Shown: positions 10,646 to 21,874 of the stretch, in pieces
Numbering within the stretch: the stretch's first letter is position 1
Layout: every line of letters starts with the position of its first letter
Origin: CAZSXU01 sp964610505
GTDB lineage: Bacteria > Arandabacterota > Arandabacteria > JAGLYR01
DNA length: 64,000 nucleotides
Direction of reading: 5' to 3'
NCBI GenBank assembly: GCA_964610505.1
Contig: CAZSXU010000021.1
Location: forward strand, 1 to 64,000
Program-made: the position numbers and the translations under genes
The notes under the pieces: model-generated
Database searches by the model: none
Seen by the model: only the letters and a program-made list of their open reading frames with translations
Told to the model about the DNA's origin: nothing

Positions 10646-11725
10646 CTACGGCTCGAAATCGGATGACGGAATGTCGTCCACCGAATCGAATTCTTCCTCT
10701 TCCTCTTGAGCCTCTTCCTGAGCGGCCAGGGCGGCCAGATAATCCTGGATCTTCTTGGCGGAAGATCTTGCCTGGGTGCGCTTCGAAAACTCCGTATCGG
10801 CCGCGGCCGCCCGGTATTCCTTGAGCGCCGATTCGAAGGATCCCAACTGCTGGTAGATTCGAGCCAGCTCGTAGTGGGCTCCGCCGTATGGGTCTTTCAG
10901 GTTCGTTGCTTTGCGCAGCGCCCGGATCGCCGAATCGTAGGACTTGGTTTTCGCCAGGGCCCGGCCCTGCATGAAATGCGCCTCGGCGAGGTCCGGGCGC
11001 TTCTCCGCCGCTCTTCCGAACATCTCCGCAGCGGACGTATAGTCTTTCGTATCCGTGTAGATCTTGCCCAGCTGGAAGTAGGCGATGTAACACTTACCGT
11101 AGTCCGGGAACTGACGGACCACCTTCCGGTAAGCCGCCAAGGCTCGATCGTAGTTGCCGGACGTCTCCCCGATCTCGTATTCCACGTCCCCGAGCTCGTA
11201 AATGGCGTCCACGAAGGTCGAGTCGATCCCGATCGCCTTCTCGAAGGCGCTGCGCGCGCCCGTGCGGTTTCCCGCCTTGTGCTGGGCCGTGCCCAATGCG
11301 AAGTGGGCCTCAACATAGCCGGGCTCCGCCTCCGTGGCCCGTTTCAGATAGCCCGCGGCCGCACTGTACTTCGCCTGCTTGTACATCATCGCCCCCAAGC
11401 CGTAGAGCGCCTTGGAGTGCTTGGGATCCAATTCCAGGGTCTTCTTGTAGGCCGCTTCGGCCTCGGCCAGGTCTCCCTTGCGGTCATAGGCGAAGGCGAG
11501 GTTGTATTGCGCCGCGGGGAAATTGCTCGTGATCAGAAGGGCTTTCTGGAACTCGTCGATGGCCCGATCGTATTCACCGCCACGGGCGAACGCCAGTCCC
11601 TCCTCAAAGAGGACGTTCGCGTCCGGACTGGCGACGTCGGGAGCGTCGAACTGCGCCTGGGCGGGTGTCGACACGCCACACATGTAGACGGCCGCCAGAA
11701 GTGTAGGGATCCACAATCTCCACAT
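10646..11725 (-). CDS. Exported TPR-repeat protein
   Basis: A 359-residue protein with a signal peptide of about 24 residues ending AQA. Seven or eight tetratricopeptide repeats run from about residue 37 to 320 (for example FEEGLAFARGGEYDRAIDEFQKAL and AAQYNLAFAYDRKGDLAEAEAAYKKTLELDP). The C-terminal ~40 residues are very acidic and low-complexity (AQEEAQEEEEEFDSVDD). TPR arrays are protein-docking scaffolds, here likely periplasmic; no enzymatic domain is seen. It is monocistronic, with its own promoter. The function is unknown. Confidence 0.85.
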   Translation of the reverse strand: MWRLWIPTLLAAVYMCGVSTPAQAQFDAPDVASPDANVLFEEGLAFARGGEYDRAIDEFQKALLITSNFPAAQYNLAFAYDRKGDLAEAEAAYKKTLELDPKHSKALYGLGAMMYKQAKYSAAAGYLKRATEAEPGYVEAHFALGTAQHKAGNRTGARSAFEKAIGIDSTFVDAIYELGDVEYEIGETSGNYDRALAAYRKVVRQFPDYGKCYIAYFQLGKIYTDTKDYTSAAEMFGRAAEKRPDLAEAHFMQGRALAKTKSYDSAIRALRKATNLKDPYGGAHYELARIYQQLGSFESALKEYRAAAADTEFSKRTQARSSAKKIQDYLAALAAQEEAQEEEEEFDSVDDIPSSDFEP

Positions 11726-11867
11726 AGCTCTACCCCCACTCTGAAGTGATCAAAGGGCTGCGATATTCAATGCGAGTCCGGCCCGCCCGGGTCCCGACCG
11801 GGTGCGGCGTTTCCTCTCCGCCCCAATTCTCCCCAGATTCGTGCAGGCCTGACAAGTTCTCCCCACC

Positions 11868-11897
11868 AATCTATCACCGGGTCCCGCCGGGTGTCAA
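11868..11897 (-). promoter_or_regulatory. Sigma70-like promoter of the TPR gene
   Basis: On the minus strand TTGACA, 18 nt, TAGATT. It predicts a leader of about 135 nt before the ATG at 11725. The rest of the 11726-12098 gap shows no gene. A plus-strand TTGACA at 12003 lacks a well-placed -10. Confidence 0.55.
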
Positions 11898-12098
11898 CCC
11901 CTTGCGGGGAGAAGGCACATCTCTCCCGATCGGCTCATTCGGCGCCGGGCCGGAAAACGGCCGTCTCAGGCAGCCTTGCACCTGCGCGCAGGCCACGGGA
12001 CCTTGACAGGCCTCGGGCGCCTGTGGGAGTCTATTCGAGGACGACTCAGGAATCCTCGTTCTCATACTTACACCGTACAGCAGAGGGAGAAGTTCCCA

Positions 12099-12626
12099 AT
12101 GGCGTTTGACGTTCTGGAGGAGAGAGGCGTTTACTCCGGCAAAGTGGTCGGCCTGCGCTCGGACCGCGTTCGTCTGCCGAACGGTCATGTGTCCACACTC
12201 GAGACCGTCGTGCACGGTCCGTCCGCCGCCGTCGTCCCGATTCTGCCGGACGGCAACGTCCTTCTCCTGCGGCAGTTCCGGTACGCGGCGCGGGGAACCA
12301 TTCTGGAAATTCCCGCCGGTGTGGTGAACCCCGGCGAGGATCCCGAGACCTGCGCCCGCAGGGAGTTGGAGGAGGAAACCGGGTACACGGCGGGAGGGAT
12401 GGAGCCTCTCGGCGGGTTCATGCTGGCCCCGGGATACTGCGACGAAGTGATCCACCTCTTCGTCGCCGGCGATCTTGTTCCCGGGGAACAAGCGCTTGAA
12501 CCGTCGGAGGTCATTCACCTTGCGCCGTACTCCGTGGAAGACATCGAGGAGAGAATACGCACGGGCGAGATCATCGATGCCAAGACCGTGATCGGGGTCA
12601 TGCTGGCGTTTCACGCCACGCGATAG
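12099..12626 (+). CDS. Nudix hydrolase, ADP-ribose pyrophosphatase type
   Basis: A 175-residue Nudix protein. The Nudix box is complete (GVVNPGEDPETCARRELEEETGY, matching Gx5Ex7REUxEExGU), and a Pro lies about 15 residues after it (APGYCDE), the mark of the ADP-ribose pyrophosphatase group. It would cleave ADP-ribose or another nucleotide-sugar diphosphate to AMP plus sugar phosphate. The ATG at 12099 has GAGGGAGA about 8 nt upstream. cutA follows after 28 nt on the same strand. Confidence 0.88.
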   Translation: MAFDVLEERGVYSGKVVGLRSDRVRLPNGHVSTLETVVHGPSAAVVPILPDGNVLLLRQFRYAARGTILEIPAGVVNPGEDPETCARRELEEETGYTAGGMEPLGGFMLAPGYCDEVIHLFVAGDLVPGEQALEPSEVIHLAPYSVEDIEERIRTGEIIDAKTVIGVMLAFHATR

Positions 12627-12654
12627 CGTGCCCGTGGGTTGAGAGGAGGGCAGG

Positions 12655-13029
12655 ATGCCGCACCACAACCTCGTCGTTTTCGTCACCGCTTCCTCCGCCG
12701 ATGAAGCCGAGACGATAGCGAGTGCCATGGTGGAAGAAAGGCTGGCCGCGTGCGCGAACCTGGTGCCCTCCGTCGCGTCCATCTTCCGGTGGAAGGGACG
12801 GATCGAGCGCGAAGAGGAAGTCCTCATCATTCTGAAGAGCCGGCGGCTGCTGCTGGATCGTCTGATCGAGCGGGTCGGGGAGCTTCACAGCTATGAAGTG
12901 CCCGAGGTGGTGGCCCTTCCCATCGTCGGCGGATCGGACGCGTACCTCGATTGGCTACGGCAGGAAACCGAACCCGTCTCACGAGTTACGCCCAGAGACC
13001 GTCGAGGGCCGTTCGGGCCGGGGTTCTAG
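12655..13029 (+). CDS. cutA: CutA1-family divalent-cation tolerance protein
   Basis: A 124-residue CutA protein, slightly longer than usual because of a Pro/Arg-rich tail. It shows the family's N-terminal VTASSADEAETIASAMVEERLAACANL, the central FRWKGRIEREEEVLIILKS, and YEVPEVVALPI. CutA proteins are very stable trimers; the copper-tolerance role is historical and unclear. GAGGAGGG precedes the ATG. Probably co-transcribed with the Nudix gene. Confidence 0.9.
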   Translation: MPHHNLVVFVTASSADEAETIASAMVEERLAACANLVPSVASIFRWKGRIEREEEVLIILKSRRLLLDRLIERVGELHSYEVPEVVALPIVGGSDAYLDWLRQETEPVSRVTPRDRRGPFGPGF

Positions 13030-13417
13030 CCCGGATGATTCATGAATCCCTGCTGCGAGGCTGCCGGTGCTTGCCTGGACTTCGTTGCGGCACCGGTTTC
13101 GATCCTCAACGGGGCAATGGCCACGCTTCCGGTCGAAACCAGCACCGCGCCTCGCCATGCATGCCCCGACAGCCTCTCGCGACGGACTTCCTGAATCACC
13201 CGGGCCATGTGAGCCAAGCGACGCCGAGCGCTCCGCGCGGCGCAGGGTCCGAGTCGAGAAGACAACCTCGCGAGAGCGCGAGAAACCTGACACCCAGCCG
13301 CAGATTGGCGGCCAGTCAAACGAGGCAGCACACAGGTTGAATGGATTCACGCGAAACGGAGTCTCGGGCCCGAGACTCCGGGAACGAACTTCGAATATCG
13401 AATCACGAACTGCGGCC
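13030..13417. other. Gene-free stretch with degenerate intergenic repeats
   Basis: No supported gene. It begins with a segment (13035-13075) resembling parts of 46041-46065 and of the 41-nt repeat unit (GCTGCCGGT-CTTGCC). It contains another recurring intergenic element near 13215-13300, related to sequence at 20660-20718. Confidence 0.55.
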
Positions 13418-13939
13418 CTATCGCCGCCACCGGCGATAGGGACTGCAGTAGTAGTTGGGATTCTGGACGATGACTTCGAAGCGGAAATTCCTGTTGGGCT
13501 GATACAGAAGACCGAATCCCGGGACGACGAACTCTGCGTTGCCTTCGCCCTCCATGCCGAAACCGGGCTGGAAGCCCACACCGACGTCGACCCACACGTG
13601 GACAGGGTCCGCGACGCGGTAGTTGACGTGATTCAAGAATAGACCCTGTACGGAACTCTGGGTGGATCCGAATGCACTGCCCATCCCATAGGACATCGAT
13701 ACGGAGTGAGTCACATTCAGCCGAGAAGGATCAATGAGCATCAGGCTCTTGAGTCCCGCTGGCTGGGGGGCGCCGAAATTCCAATCTCCCTTCAGATCCG
13801 AAAGCGCCGTCGATGATTCCTGCGCTGAGGCGGGCGCTGAGGCGGGCGCTGAAGCGGGCGCCTCAGCGGGCGCCGGGGTGGGGAGAGCACACCAACCGAC
13901 GAAACAGGCTGCGGTAAACAGAAGAAGAGAACCTCTCAT
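13418..13939 (-). CDS. Exported protein of unknown function, beta-rich
   Basis: A 173-residue protein not assigned to a family. It has a signal peptide (MRGSLLLFTAACFVGWCAL), then a low-complexity Ala/Pro/Ser linker from the 12-nt tandem repeat, then about 110 residues alternating polar and aromatic. Segments such as VTHSVSMSYGMG and LLYQPNRNFRFEVIVQNPNYY look like a small outer-membrane barrel or surface beta domain. It is highly basic at the very end (YRRWRR). GGAG lies upstream of the ATG at 13939; in-frame codons further upstream cross the promoter. Monocistronic. Confidence 0.75.
   Translation of the reverse strand: MRGSLLLFTAACFVGWCALPTPAPAEAPASAPASAPASAQESSTALSDLKGDWNFGAPQPAGLKSLMLIDPSRLNVTHSVSMSYGMGSAFGSTQSSVQGLFLNHVNYRVADPVHVWVDVGVGFQPGFGMEGEGNAEFVVPGFGLLYQPNRNFRFEVIVQNPNYYCSPYRRWRR
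13824..13871 (-). repeat. Four 12-nt tandem repeats inside the exported-protein gene
   Basis: Units GCTGAGGCGGGC and variants start at 13824, 13836, 13848 and 13860. They encode the Pro-Ala-Ser linker just after the signal peptide. Confidence 0.85.
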
Positions 13940-14012
13940 GACCGACTCCGTCCTCACGACGCAAGGGACCCTGAACACCGCCATCTTCCCGAAATCCCAC
14001 TCTCTATAAACC

Positions 14013-14041
14013 AGAATAGCCACATTTGGTTCCGCTGTCAA
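14013..14041 (-). promoter_or_regulatory. Sigma70 promoter of the exported-protein gene
   Basis: On the minus strand TTGACA, 17 nt, TATTCT, with a predicted start near 14006 and a leader of about 67 nt. It is divergent from the protease promoter about 80 bp away. Confidence 0.75.
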
Positions 14042-14122
14042 GGGGTCGAACTCCCAGTTCACCTTCGGCCCCCCTGGGCTTCGACTGAAGGGGGCGGTCG
14101 CCCGGTCGGCGTCTTGCCCAGG

Positions 14123-14150
14123 TTGACATTTCTTCCGAAGAGCGTATGGT
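14123..14150 (+). promoter_or_regulatory. Sigma70 promoter of the M30-like protease gene
   Basis: TTGACA, 16 nt, TATGGT, with a predicted start near 14157 and about 40 nt to the ATG. Confidence 0.65.
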
Positions 14151-14196
14151 TGCCCATGTGACGGCAAACCCTTCCCCCTGAGTAAGGAGACCGGCC

Positions 14197-15888
14197 GTGA
14201 AACGATTTCTCTTGTTCCTGCCCCCGCTGTTGCTGACGGCGGCATTCCCCGTCCGAGCTCATGAGGGCCGGCCTTTCTGTGCGACTCCGTTGTTCCAGAA
14301 GCACAAGGTAGCGCTGGGCCAAGCGGTTGATCGCTCCGTGCCGCAGCAGCCGACGGTGAAGCGCGACACCCCCACGGTCGGCGACACGACGTCCTTCTGG
14401 GCCTGGGATCTCACAGTGATGCCTCCCGCGTGGATCATGGTTCCCGCCACTTGCAGAGCGGTCGGCGAATACTGCTACGTGTTCGTTGCGGATGATCAGT
14501 GGAACGTGAACATGGATTCCACGGACGTCGCTCTTGTGGTCGAGAAGTTCGATCACTCGACACCGGGCGACTCCACGCGCGGAATCTACGAAATCGACAC
14601 GGACACGTTCGGCCCCGCGCCCGACGAGCTCGACAACGATCCGAAGATCTACATCTTCTACAGCGCGTTGGGCTGCTTCGGCGGCAGCTGCTTTGACGGG
14701 TATTTCAGCGTGTTCAACGAATACACCGAGGAGGCGGCGCAACACGAGGGAGGGCACAGCAACGAGGTCGAAATGTTTTACATGAGCTGTGACCCGATTG
14801 ATCCCACGGCGAACTCGACGCTTTCCGTCCTGGCGCACGAGTTCGAACACATGATTCACTGGAATATGGACCCGGATGAGGACGCCTGGGTGGACGAGGG
14901 GTGTGCTGAATACGCCATGTACCTCTACGGCTATCCCGATCCCATCTCCGGGTTCCCGGACGACCCCGATGATGATCTGACCGTCTGGGACCAGGCATGG
15001 ACCGATTACATCCAGACATACCTGTGGACGATGTACGTGGCAGAACACTTCGGGGGAGATGCAACGATTACGGCCCTGGTGGCCGAGCCGGGGAACTCGA
15101 TCACCGGTGTCGAGAACACCCTGGCGGATCAGGGTTACCCGGAGACTTTCGAAGACGTCTTCGTCGATTGGACGATGGCCAATGTCCTCGATGATCCATC
15201 CATCGACGAGGGGCAGTACGGGTATGCCTGGATCGACCTGCCGCCCTTCGCCGCCACCCAACACGGGAGCTATCCGGTGCCGTCAACCCAAAGCACCGTG
15301 AACAACTGGGCCGCCGATTATATCCGGCTGGTCAACGGCGAATCGCTGACGCTCTACTACACGGGTCGCAACAACAGCTTCTTCAGCGTGCCGCTGCTGA
15401 AACTGGACGATACCGCCCCCACGACGGTGCAGTACACGGTTCTCGATTCCCTGCAGGACGGCGTGTTCTCCCTCCCGACCTTCGGGACCGCCTACGATAC
15501 GCTCATCATGGTGTCGGCCCACATCTCTGCGGAGGGCGGAGATCTCTACTCGTACTGGACCGATGAACTGACGGACGTCCTCGCCGGCGCGGGGACGGCC
15601 CCAAATCCGGCCTCACCGGTTCTCTTCCAGAACGAACCGAATCCCTTCAATCCGGCCACGAAGATTGCCTTTGGCGTCCCGGCGCGCGCCTACATCCGGC
15701 TGGGGGTCTACGATGTGACCGGAGAGCTCGTCGCCGATCTCGTCGGTGGGACGATCGAACCCGGAACCCATTCCGTGATCTGGGATGGACGGGATCGCTC
15801 GGGATCTCCCGCCGCCCCGGGTGTCTATTTCTCGCGCCTGGAAGCGGGAGGGAGGGTACTGACGAAGAAAATGGTGATGGTCAAGTAG
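14197..15888 (+). CDS. Secreted zinc metallopeptidase (M30/hyicolysin-like) with FlgD-like tail
   Basis: A 563-residue exported protease. The signal peptide covers residues 1-21 (VRA then HEG). The zincin motif HEFEH is at about 214-218, with the third ligand Glu in WVDEG near residue 234, the pattern of M30-like gluzincins. Both His and the catalytic Glu are intact. A beta-rich middle domain follows. The last ~85 residues are the FlgD-like Ig tail (NEPNPFNPATKIAF, YDVTGELVADL, GVYFSRLEAGG) ending KMVMVK, expected to direct secretion or surface attachment. The substrate is unknown. A small lipoprotein gene follows after 81 nt. Confidence 0.88.
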   Translation: MKRFLLFLPPLLLTAAFPVRAHEGRPFCATPLFQKHKVALGQAVDRSVPQQPTVKRDTPTVGDTTSFWAWDLTVMPPAWIMVPATCRAVGEYCYVFVADDQWNVNMDSTDVALVVEKFDHSTPGDSTRGIYEIDTDTFGPAPDELDNDPKIYIFYSALGCFGGSCFDGYFSVFNEYTEEAAQHEGGHSNEVEMFYMSCDPIDPTANSTLSVLAHEFEHMIHWNMDPDEDAWVDEGCAEYAMYLYGYPDPISGFPDDPDDDLTVWDQAWTDYIQTYLWTMYVAEHFGGDATITALVAEPGNSITGVENTLADQGYPETFEDVFVDWTMANVLDDPSIDEGQYGYAWIDLPPFAATQHGSYPVPSTQSTVNNWAADYIRLVNGESLTLYYTGRNNSFFSVPLLKLDDTAPTTVQYTVLDSLQDGVFSLPTFGTAYDTLIMVSAHISAEGGDLYSYWTDELTDVLAGAGTAPNPASPVLFQNEPNPFNPATKIAFGVPARAYIRLGVYDVTGELVADLVGGTIEPGTHSVIWDGRDRSGSPAAPGVYFSRLEAGGRVLTKKMVMVK

Positions 15889-15969
15889 CGTGACAAAGCG
15901 ACAAGGCGAAGCCATCCAAGATACCCGACCCGCCCGTTCGACCGATTGCAGGGCAAGAACGGAGGAGCC

Positions 15970-16374
15970 GTGAGGAGAATCCTCATCGTACCGCTAAGCA
16001 TGCTTGTTTTGGCCGCGTGGCTGCCGGGTTGCGGCGATGAGGGATCCGACGATACGACGGGTCCGGGATCTCTGAACCATCCGCCCGTCCTCGCGCTCCA
16101 GCCCGATACCAGCGTGGCCGTCGGCGACACCTTGTACCTTCAGGCATCGGCGACGGATCAGGACGGCGACGCTCTGCTCTATGGAGTCATCGTTCGTCAG
16201 ACATTCGAAGAGATCAGCGATGGGTACCTGGTCCAGGGAGGGATCCATGCTGCAACCGGACTCTTCTGGTTCCGTCCCCAGGTTCTCGATCGTCCGACCC
16301 GGGAGTTCTGGTTTACGGTGGATGATCTCCGCGCGGGACGCGACACGACCGGATTCGTTGTAGCGGTTCCGTAG
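15970..16374 (+). CDS. Small lipoprotein with Ig/cadherin-like domain
   Basis: A 134-residue protein starting at a GTG with GGAGGA just upstream (short spacing; an ATG at 15946 is the alternative). The lipobox is LPGC near residue 20. After a short acidic linker, NHPPVLALQPDTSVAVGDTLYLQASATDQDGDAL begins a putative Ig/cadherin-like domain of the kind used for binding on the cell surface. It ends without a sorting tail. Probably co-transcribed with the upstream protease. The role is unknown. Confidence 0.75.
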   Translation: MRRILIVPLSMLVLAAWLPGCGDEGSDDTTGPGSLNHPPVLALQPDTSVAVGDTLYLQASATDQDGDALLYGVIVRQTFEEISDGYLVQGGIHAATGLFWFRPQVLDRPTREFWFTVDDLRAGRDTTGFVVAVP

Positions 16375-17033
16375 AATCGGCCACTCGGGACCTTCTGTCT
16401 CCCTTCAAGGCGGCGGACCGCGGGACGTTTTCTCGAACACGTCAAGCTTTCGGGCAATAACCGCTATCCACGGTCTCTCTATGTGCCGTCTGAGGGCATC
16501 CAGGAGCGCGCCTTCAGAAGAACCCTCTCAGGGCTAGATCTGTCCATCGAGGGGGAGGTGAGCGTGCCGCTCAGAATCCCGGAGGGCGCAGTGTGACCTG
16601 TGTGTTGGCGATCAAGCTAGGTGGAAGATTTTCGGTCTGCGTAGAGACGCTCCATCTCGGGGTGTAACCGGGGCTCCAAGTGTAAGCGCGTGATCGACGA
16701 TGAACTCCATCTCGCCGTTTGACGAGCGTGTCCCCCGGCGGCCGGCAAAGACGACCGGTGTCGTTTGGGATGGCACGCTGAGAACCCAGAACTCAGAAGT
16801 GTATTTTCCCCCTTGCCCTTTCGGGGGTATTCCCATAGCTTGGAGGATCGCCCGGTGGCGAAGATGCCTTGGCGGAGAGTCCCCCTCGGGAGGGGCTTTT
16901 TTGCGACACGGGGGACAGGGCGATGCTGGCCCCATTGCGTTGTCACCGGGCACTTGTCACCCGTGACCGGGTTGATGAATGATGGGGACGGGGCGTGACA
17001 AGTGACCGGGGACAGAGTAACAAGGAAATAGGG
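16375..17033 (+). other. Gene-free region with a possible coding remnant and a terminator-ended segment
   Basis: About 660 nt with no intact gene. 16375-16597 stays open in the frame of the upstream lipoprotein after its stop codon and reads like protein at its end (YPRSLYVPSEG... EGEVSVPLRIPEGAV, then stop), possibly a decayed extension. 16775-16800 contains the CAGAACTCAGAA intergenic repeat. 16805-16902 is a hairpin-rich segment ending in a terminator. 16949-17003 contains the inverted pair CACTTGTCAC/GTGACAAGTG. Confidence 0.5.
16882..16902 (+). terminator. Intrinsic terminator
   Basis: A CCCCT-CGGG-AGGGG stem-loop followed by C and six T. It lies about 500 nt past the nearest coding gene, so it may end an unannotated short RNA that includes the CCCCC/GGGGG hairpin near 16811-16830. 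Confidence 0.7.
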
Positions 17034-17984
17034 ATGAACAAAATGCGAACGGTCGGGTTGGTCTATTCACCCATCTACCTTGAACACGACATGGGGTCGG
17101 GTCATCCGGAGAGTCCGGAGCGGTTGCGGGCGTTGATGAAGCATCTTGAGGAAACGGGGCTCAAGGAGAAGCTGGTTGAGATCGAGCCTGCGCCTGCGCC
17201 TCTCGAGTGGATTGAGAAGGTCCACTCGTCCGACCATGTACGATTTGTCCGGGACGTCTGTGAGAATGGCGGCGGGCTTCTGGACTACGGCGATACCCTG
17301 GCCAATGCCAGATCGTACGACGCGGGGCTCCTGGCCGCGGGAGCCGGGCTGGCCGCCGTGGATGCCGTGATGGATGGACGCGTGGAGCGGGCGTTCTGCG
17401 CCGTCCGACCTCCGGGCCACCACGCCGAGCGGGATCGCGCCATGGGATTCTGCCTGTTCAACAACGTGGCGATTGCGGCGGCTTATCTAAGGGACAAGCA
17501 TGGGGTCGGCCGGGTTCTCATCGTCGATTGGGACGTGCACCACGGCAACGGTACGGAGCACACGTTCTACGATTCTCCGGACGTTTCCTATTTCAGCGTC
17601 CATCAGTATCCGCACTATCCGGGGACCGGAGCGGCGGGAGACGATGGGACCGGTGATGGCAAGGGGTTCACGGTGAACATCCCTCTGGCCGCCGGCGCCG
17701 GGGACAAAGAGTACGTGGAGGCTTTCAACGACCGGTTCTTACCTGCTGCGCGGGAGTTCCGGCCCGAATGTGTTCTGATCTCGGCCGGTTTCGATGCTCA
17801 CCGCAGCGATCCGCTGTCCGCCATGCAGGTGAGCGAGGACGGATACCGGCGGATGACCCGAATGTTGTGCGATCTGGCGGATGAAACGGCCACCGGCCGC
17901 GTGGTGTCGTTCCTCGAGGGAGGTTACGACCTGACCGCTATGCCCCGCGCCGCGGGTGTGCATATGGAAGAGATGCTGATCTGA
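17034..17984 (+). CDS. Histone deacetylase-like (AcuC/APAH family) amidohydrolase
   Basis: A 316-residue class II-type HDAC-like zinc hydrolase of normal length. Diagnostic segments are SGHPESPERL at the start, RPPGHHAERDRAMGFCLFNNVAIAA with the catalytic His pair, DWDVHHGNGT and GFDAHRSDPL with the zinc-binding Asp/His residues, and SFLEGGYDL. It should remove acyl groups from acetyl-lysine or acetylpolyamine; the natural substrate in bacteria is usually unknown. The ATG at 17034 has AAGGA upstream. clpB follows after 38 nt, so the two may be one transcript. Confidence 0.9.
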   Translation: MNKMRTVGLVYSPIYLEHDMGSGHPESPERLRALMKHLEETGLKEKLVEIEPAPAPLEWIEKVHSSDHVRFVRDVCENGGGLLDYGDTLANARSYDAGLLAAGAGLAAVDAVMDGRVERAFCAVRPPGHHAERDRAMGFCLFNNVAIAAAYLRDKHGVGRVLIVDWDVHHGNGTEHTFYDSPDVSYFSVHQYPHYPGTGAAGDDGTGDGKGFTVNIPLAAGAGDKEYVEAFNDRFLPAAREFRPECVLISAGFDAHRSDPLSAMQVSEDGYRRMTRMLCDLADETATGRVVSFLEGGYDLTAMPRAAGVHMEEMLI

Positions 17985-18022
17985 CAATTGTAGAGAAGAT
18001 GAGATGACAGGGAGTACGGGCA

Positions 18023-20605
<2,583 letters not shown>

Positions 20606-20830
20606 GAGAGCGCGAGGGCGAGACGAATCCTGAGATACGGAAGGTCGTGAGTCGAGAGCCGGGACCTTCAGCCGTCGGACCGGCCGCGGCGCAAGGTCCG
20701 TGCGGGAAACATGACAAGGTGACCGTCACTGAGAGCCGAAAGCCGAGAGCCGAAAGCAGGACAACCGGTTGACAAGTGACAGGTTACGAGTGACTGAAAC
20801 AAGGGTGTAATCCTGACTAGGACGTCAATC
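20606..20830. repeat. Intergenic element made of degenerate repeats
   Basis: The sequence is built of recurring words. GAGAGCCGAAAGCCGAGAGC (20731 onward) reappears inverted near 62900-62933. GCGCAAGG-C-GCGGGAAACATGACAAGG (about 20688-20718) reappears at 25840-25870 and degenerately at 34300-34330. GTGACAAGTGAC-like words recur at 16990. No gene is seen. Confidence 0.7.
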
Positions 20831-21874
20831 GTGCCAAGAGAAGCCGTACTCTACGAGAAGCTGCCCGATCACAAAGTGAGGTGCAACCTCTGCGCGCACC
20901 GCTGCGGGATCTCGCCCGGTGCGCGCGGGATCTGCGGAGTTCGGGAGAATCAGGACGGGACCCTGGTCTCGCTCGTCTACGAAAAGGCGGTGGCCTGCTC
21001 CGTGGATCCCATCGAGAAAAAACCCTTCTTCCATTTTCTCCCCGGGACTCGAGCGCTGTCCATCGCCACGGTGGGATGCAATTTTCGCTGCCGGTTTTGT
21101 CAGAACTACCACATCTCCGACCTGGAATCTTACGGCGGGGGAATCGAGGGCCGGCGCCTCCAATGCGAGGAGGTGGTTCGGTTGGCGGAAGCCGAAGGGT
21201 GCGCCAGCATTTCCTATACGTACACGGAACCCACGATTTTTTTCGAATACGCGCAGGACTGCGCTCGGCTGGCGGCCGAGCGCGGCATCAAGAACAACTT
21301 CGTTACGAACGGGTACATGACGGAAGAGAGCTGGCGGACGATAGCCCCGCTGTTGGATGCGGCCAATGTCGACCTCAAGTCGATGAGAGAAGAATTTTAC
21401 CGGTCCTACGTGGGGGCTCATCTTCAGCCGGTGGTGGACAGCCTCCGTCTGGCCAAGTCGCTGGGGATCTGGATTGAAGTGACCACCCTGGTGATCCCGG
21501 GTCTCAACGACTCGGATGAGGAGCTCGAAGCCGTTGCCTCCTTCCTTGCCGAGCTCGGTGCCGAAGTTCCGTGGCACGTGAGCCGATTTCACCCGGCTCA
21601 TAAACTTGTTCAGGTCGGCCCGACGCCGACCGAGACTCTGAGACGCGCCCGCAAGATCGGTCTTGAGGCCGGCCTTCGGTACGTTTACATTGGGAACGTT
21701 CCCGGCGAGGACGGCGAGAACACCTTCTGTCCGAAGTGTGGCGAGACGCTCATCGGCCGGGTAGGTTACAGAACGACCGAGGTGGGCCTTCGCGGGTCGC
21801 GGTGCGCCGCTTGCGGGACGGACGTCGATGGTGTGGGATTGGAAGGGTTGGCTTCAGATGGTCGGCCGAGATAG
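20831..21874 (+). CDS. AmmeMemoRadiSam-system radical SAM enzyme
   Basis: A 347-residue radical SAM protein. The N-terminal CNLCAHRC and CGVR, then CNFRCRFCQNYHIS with the CxxxCxxC cluster motif, are characteristic of the AmmeMemoRadiSam family (PflA-related). FHFLPGTRALSIATVGC and TYTEPTIFFEY are further family marks. The C-terminus adds a zinc-ribbon-like CPKC...CAAC segment. The substrate is unknown; the family is usually linked to MEMO and AMMECR1 domain proteins, neither of which is nearby. It starts with GTG at 20831, with a weak AGGA upstream. Its 3' end overlaps pcm by 17 nt. Confidence 0.88.
   Translation: MPREAVLYEKLPDHKVRCNLCAHRCGISPGARGICGVRENQDGTLVSLVYEKAVACSVDPIEKKPFFHFLPGTRALSIATVGCNFRCRFCQNYHISDLESYGGGIEGRRLQCEEVVRLAEAEGCASISYTYTEPTIFFEYAQDCARLAAERGIKNNFVTNGYMTEESWRTIAPLLDAANVDLKSMREEFYRSYVGAHLQPVVDSLRLAKSLGIWIEVTTLVIPGLNDSDEELEAVASFLAELGAEVPWHVSRFHPAHKLVQVGPTPTETLRRARKIGLEAGLRYVYIGNVPGEDGENTFCPKCGETLIGRVGYRTTEVGLRGSRCAACGTDVDGVGLEGLASDGRPR

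Noticed and set aside
12003..12035. Nudix gene promoter (TTGACA ... TCTATT)
   Set aside because: The spacer would be 21 nt, too long for a normal promoter, so it was not listed.
20769..20774. TTGACA as promoter of the radical SAM gene
   Set aside because: No -10 at 15-19 nt; the hexamer is part of the GTGACAAGTGAC repeat words.
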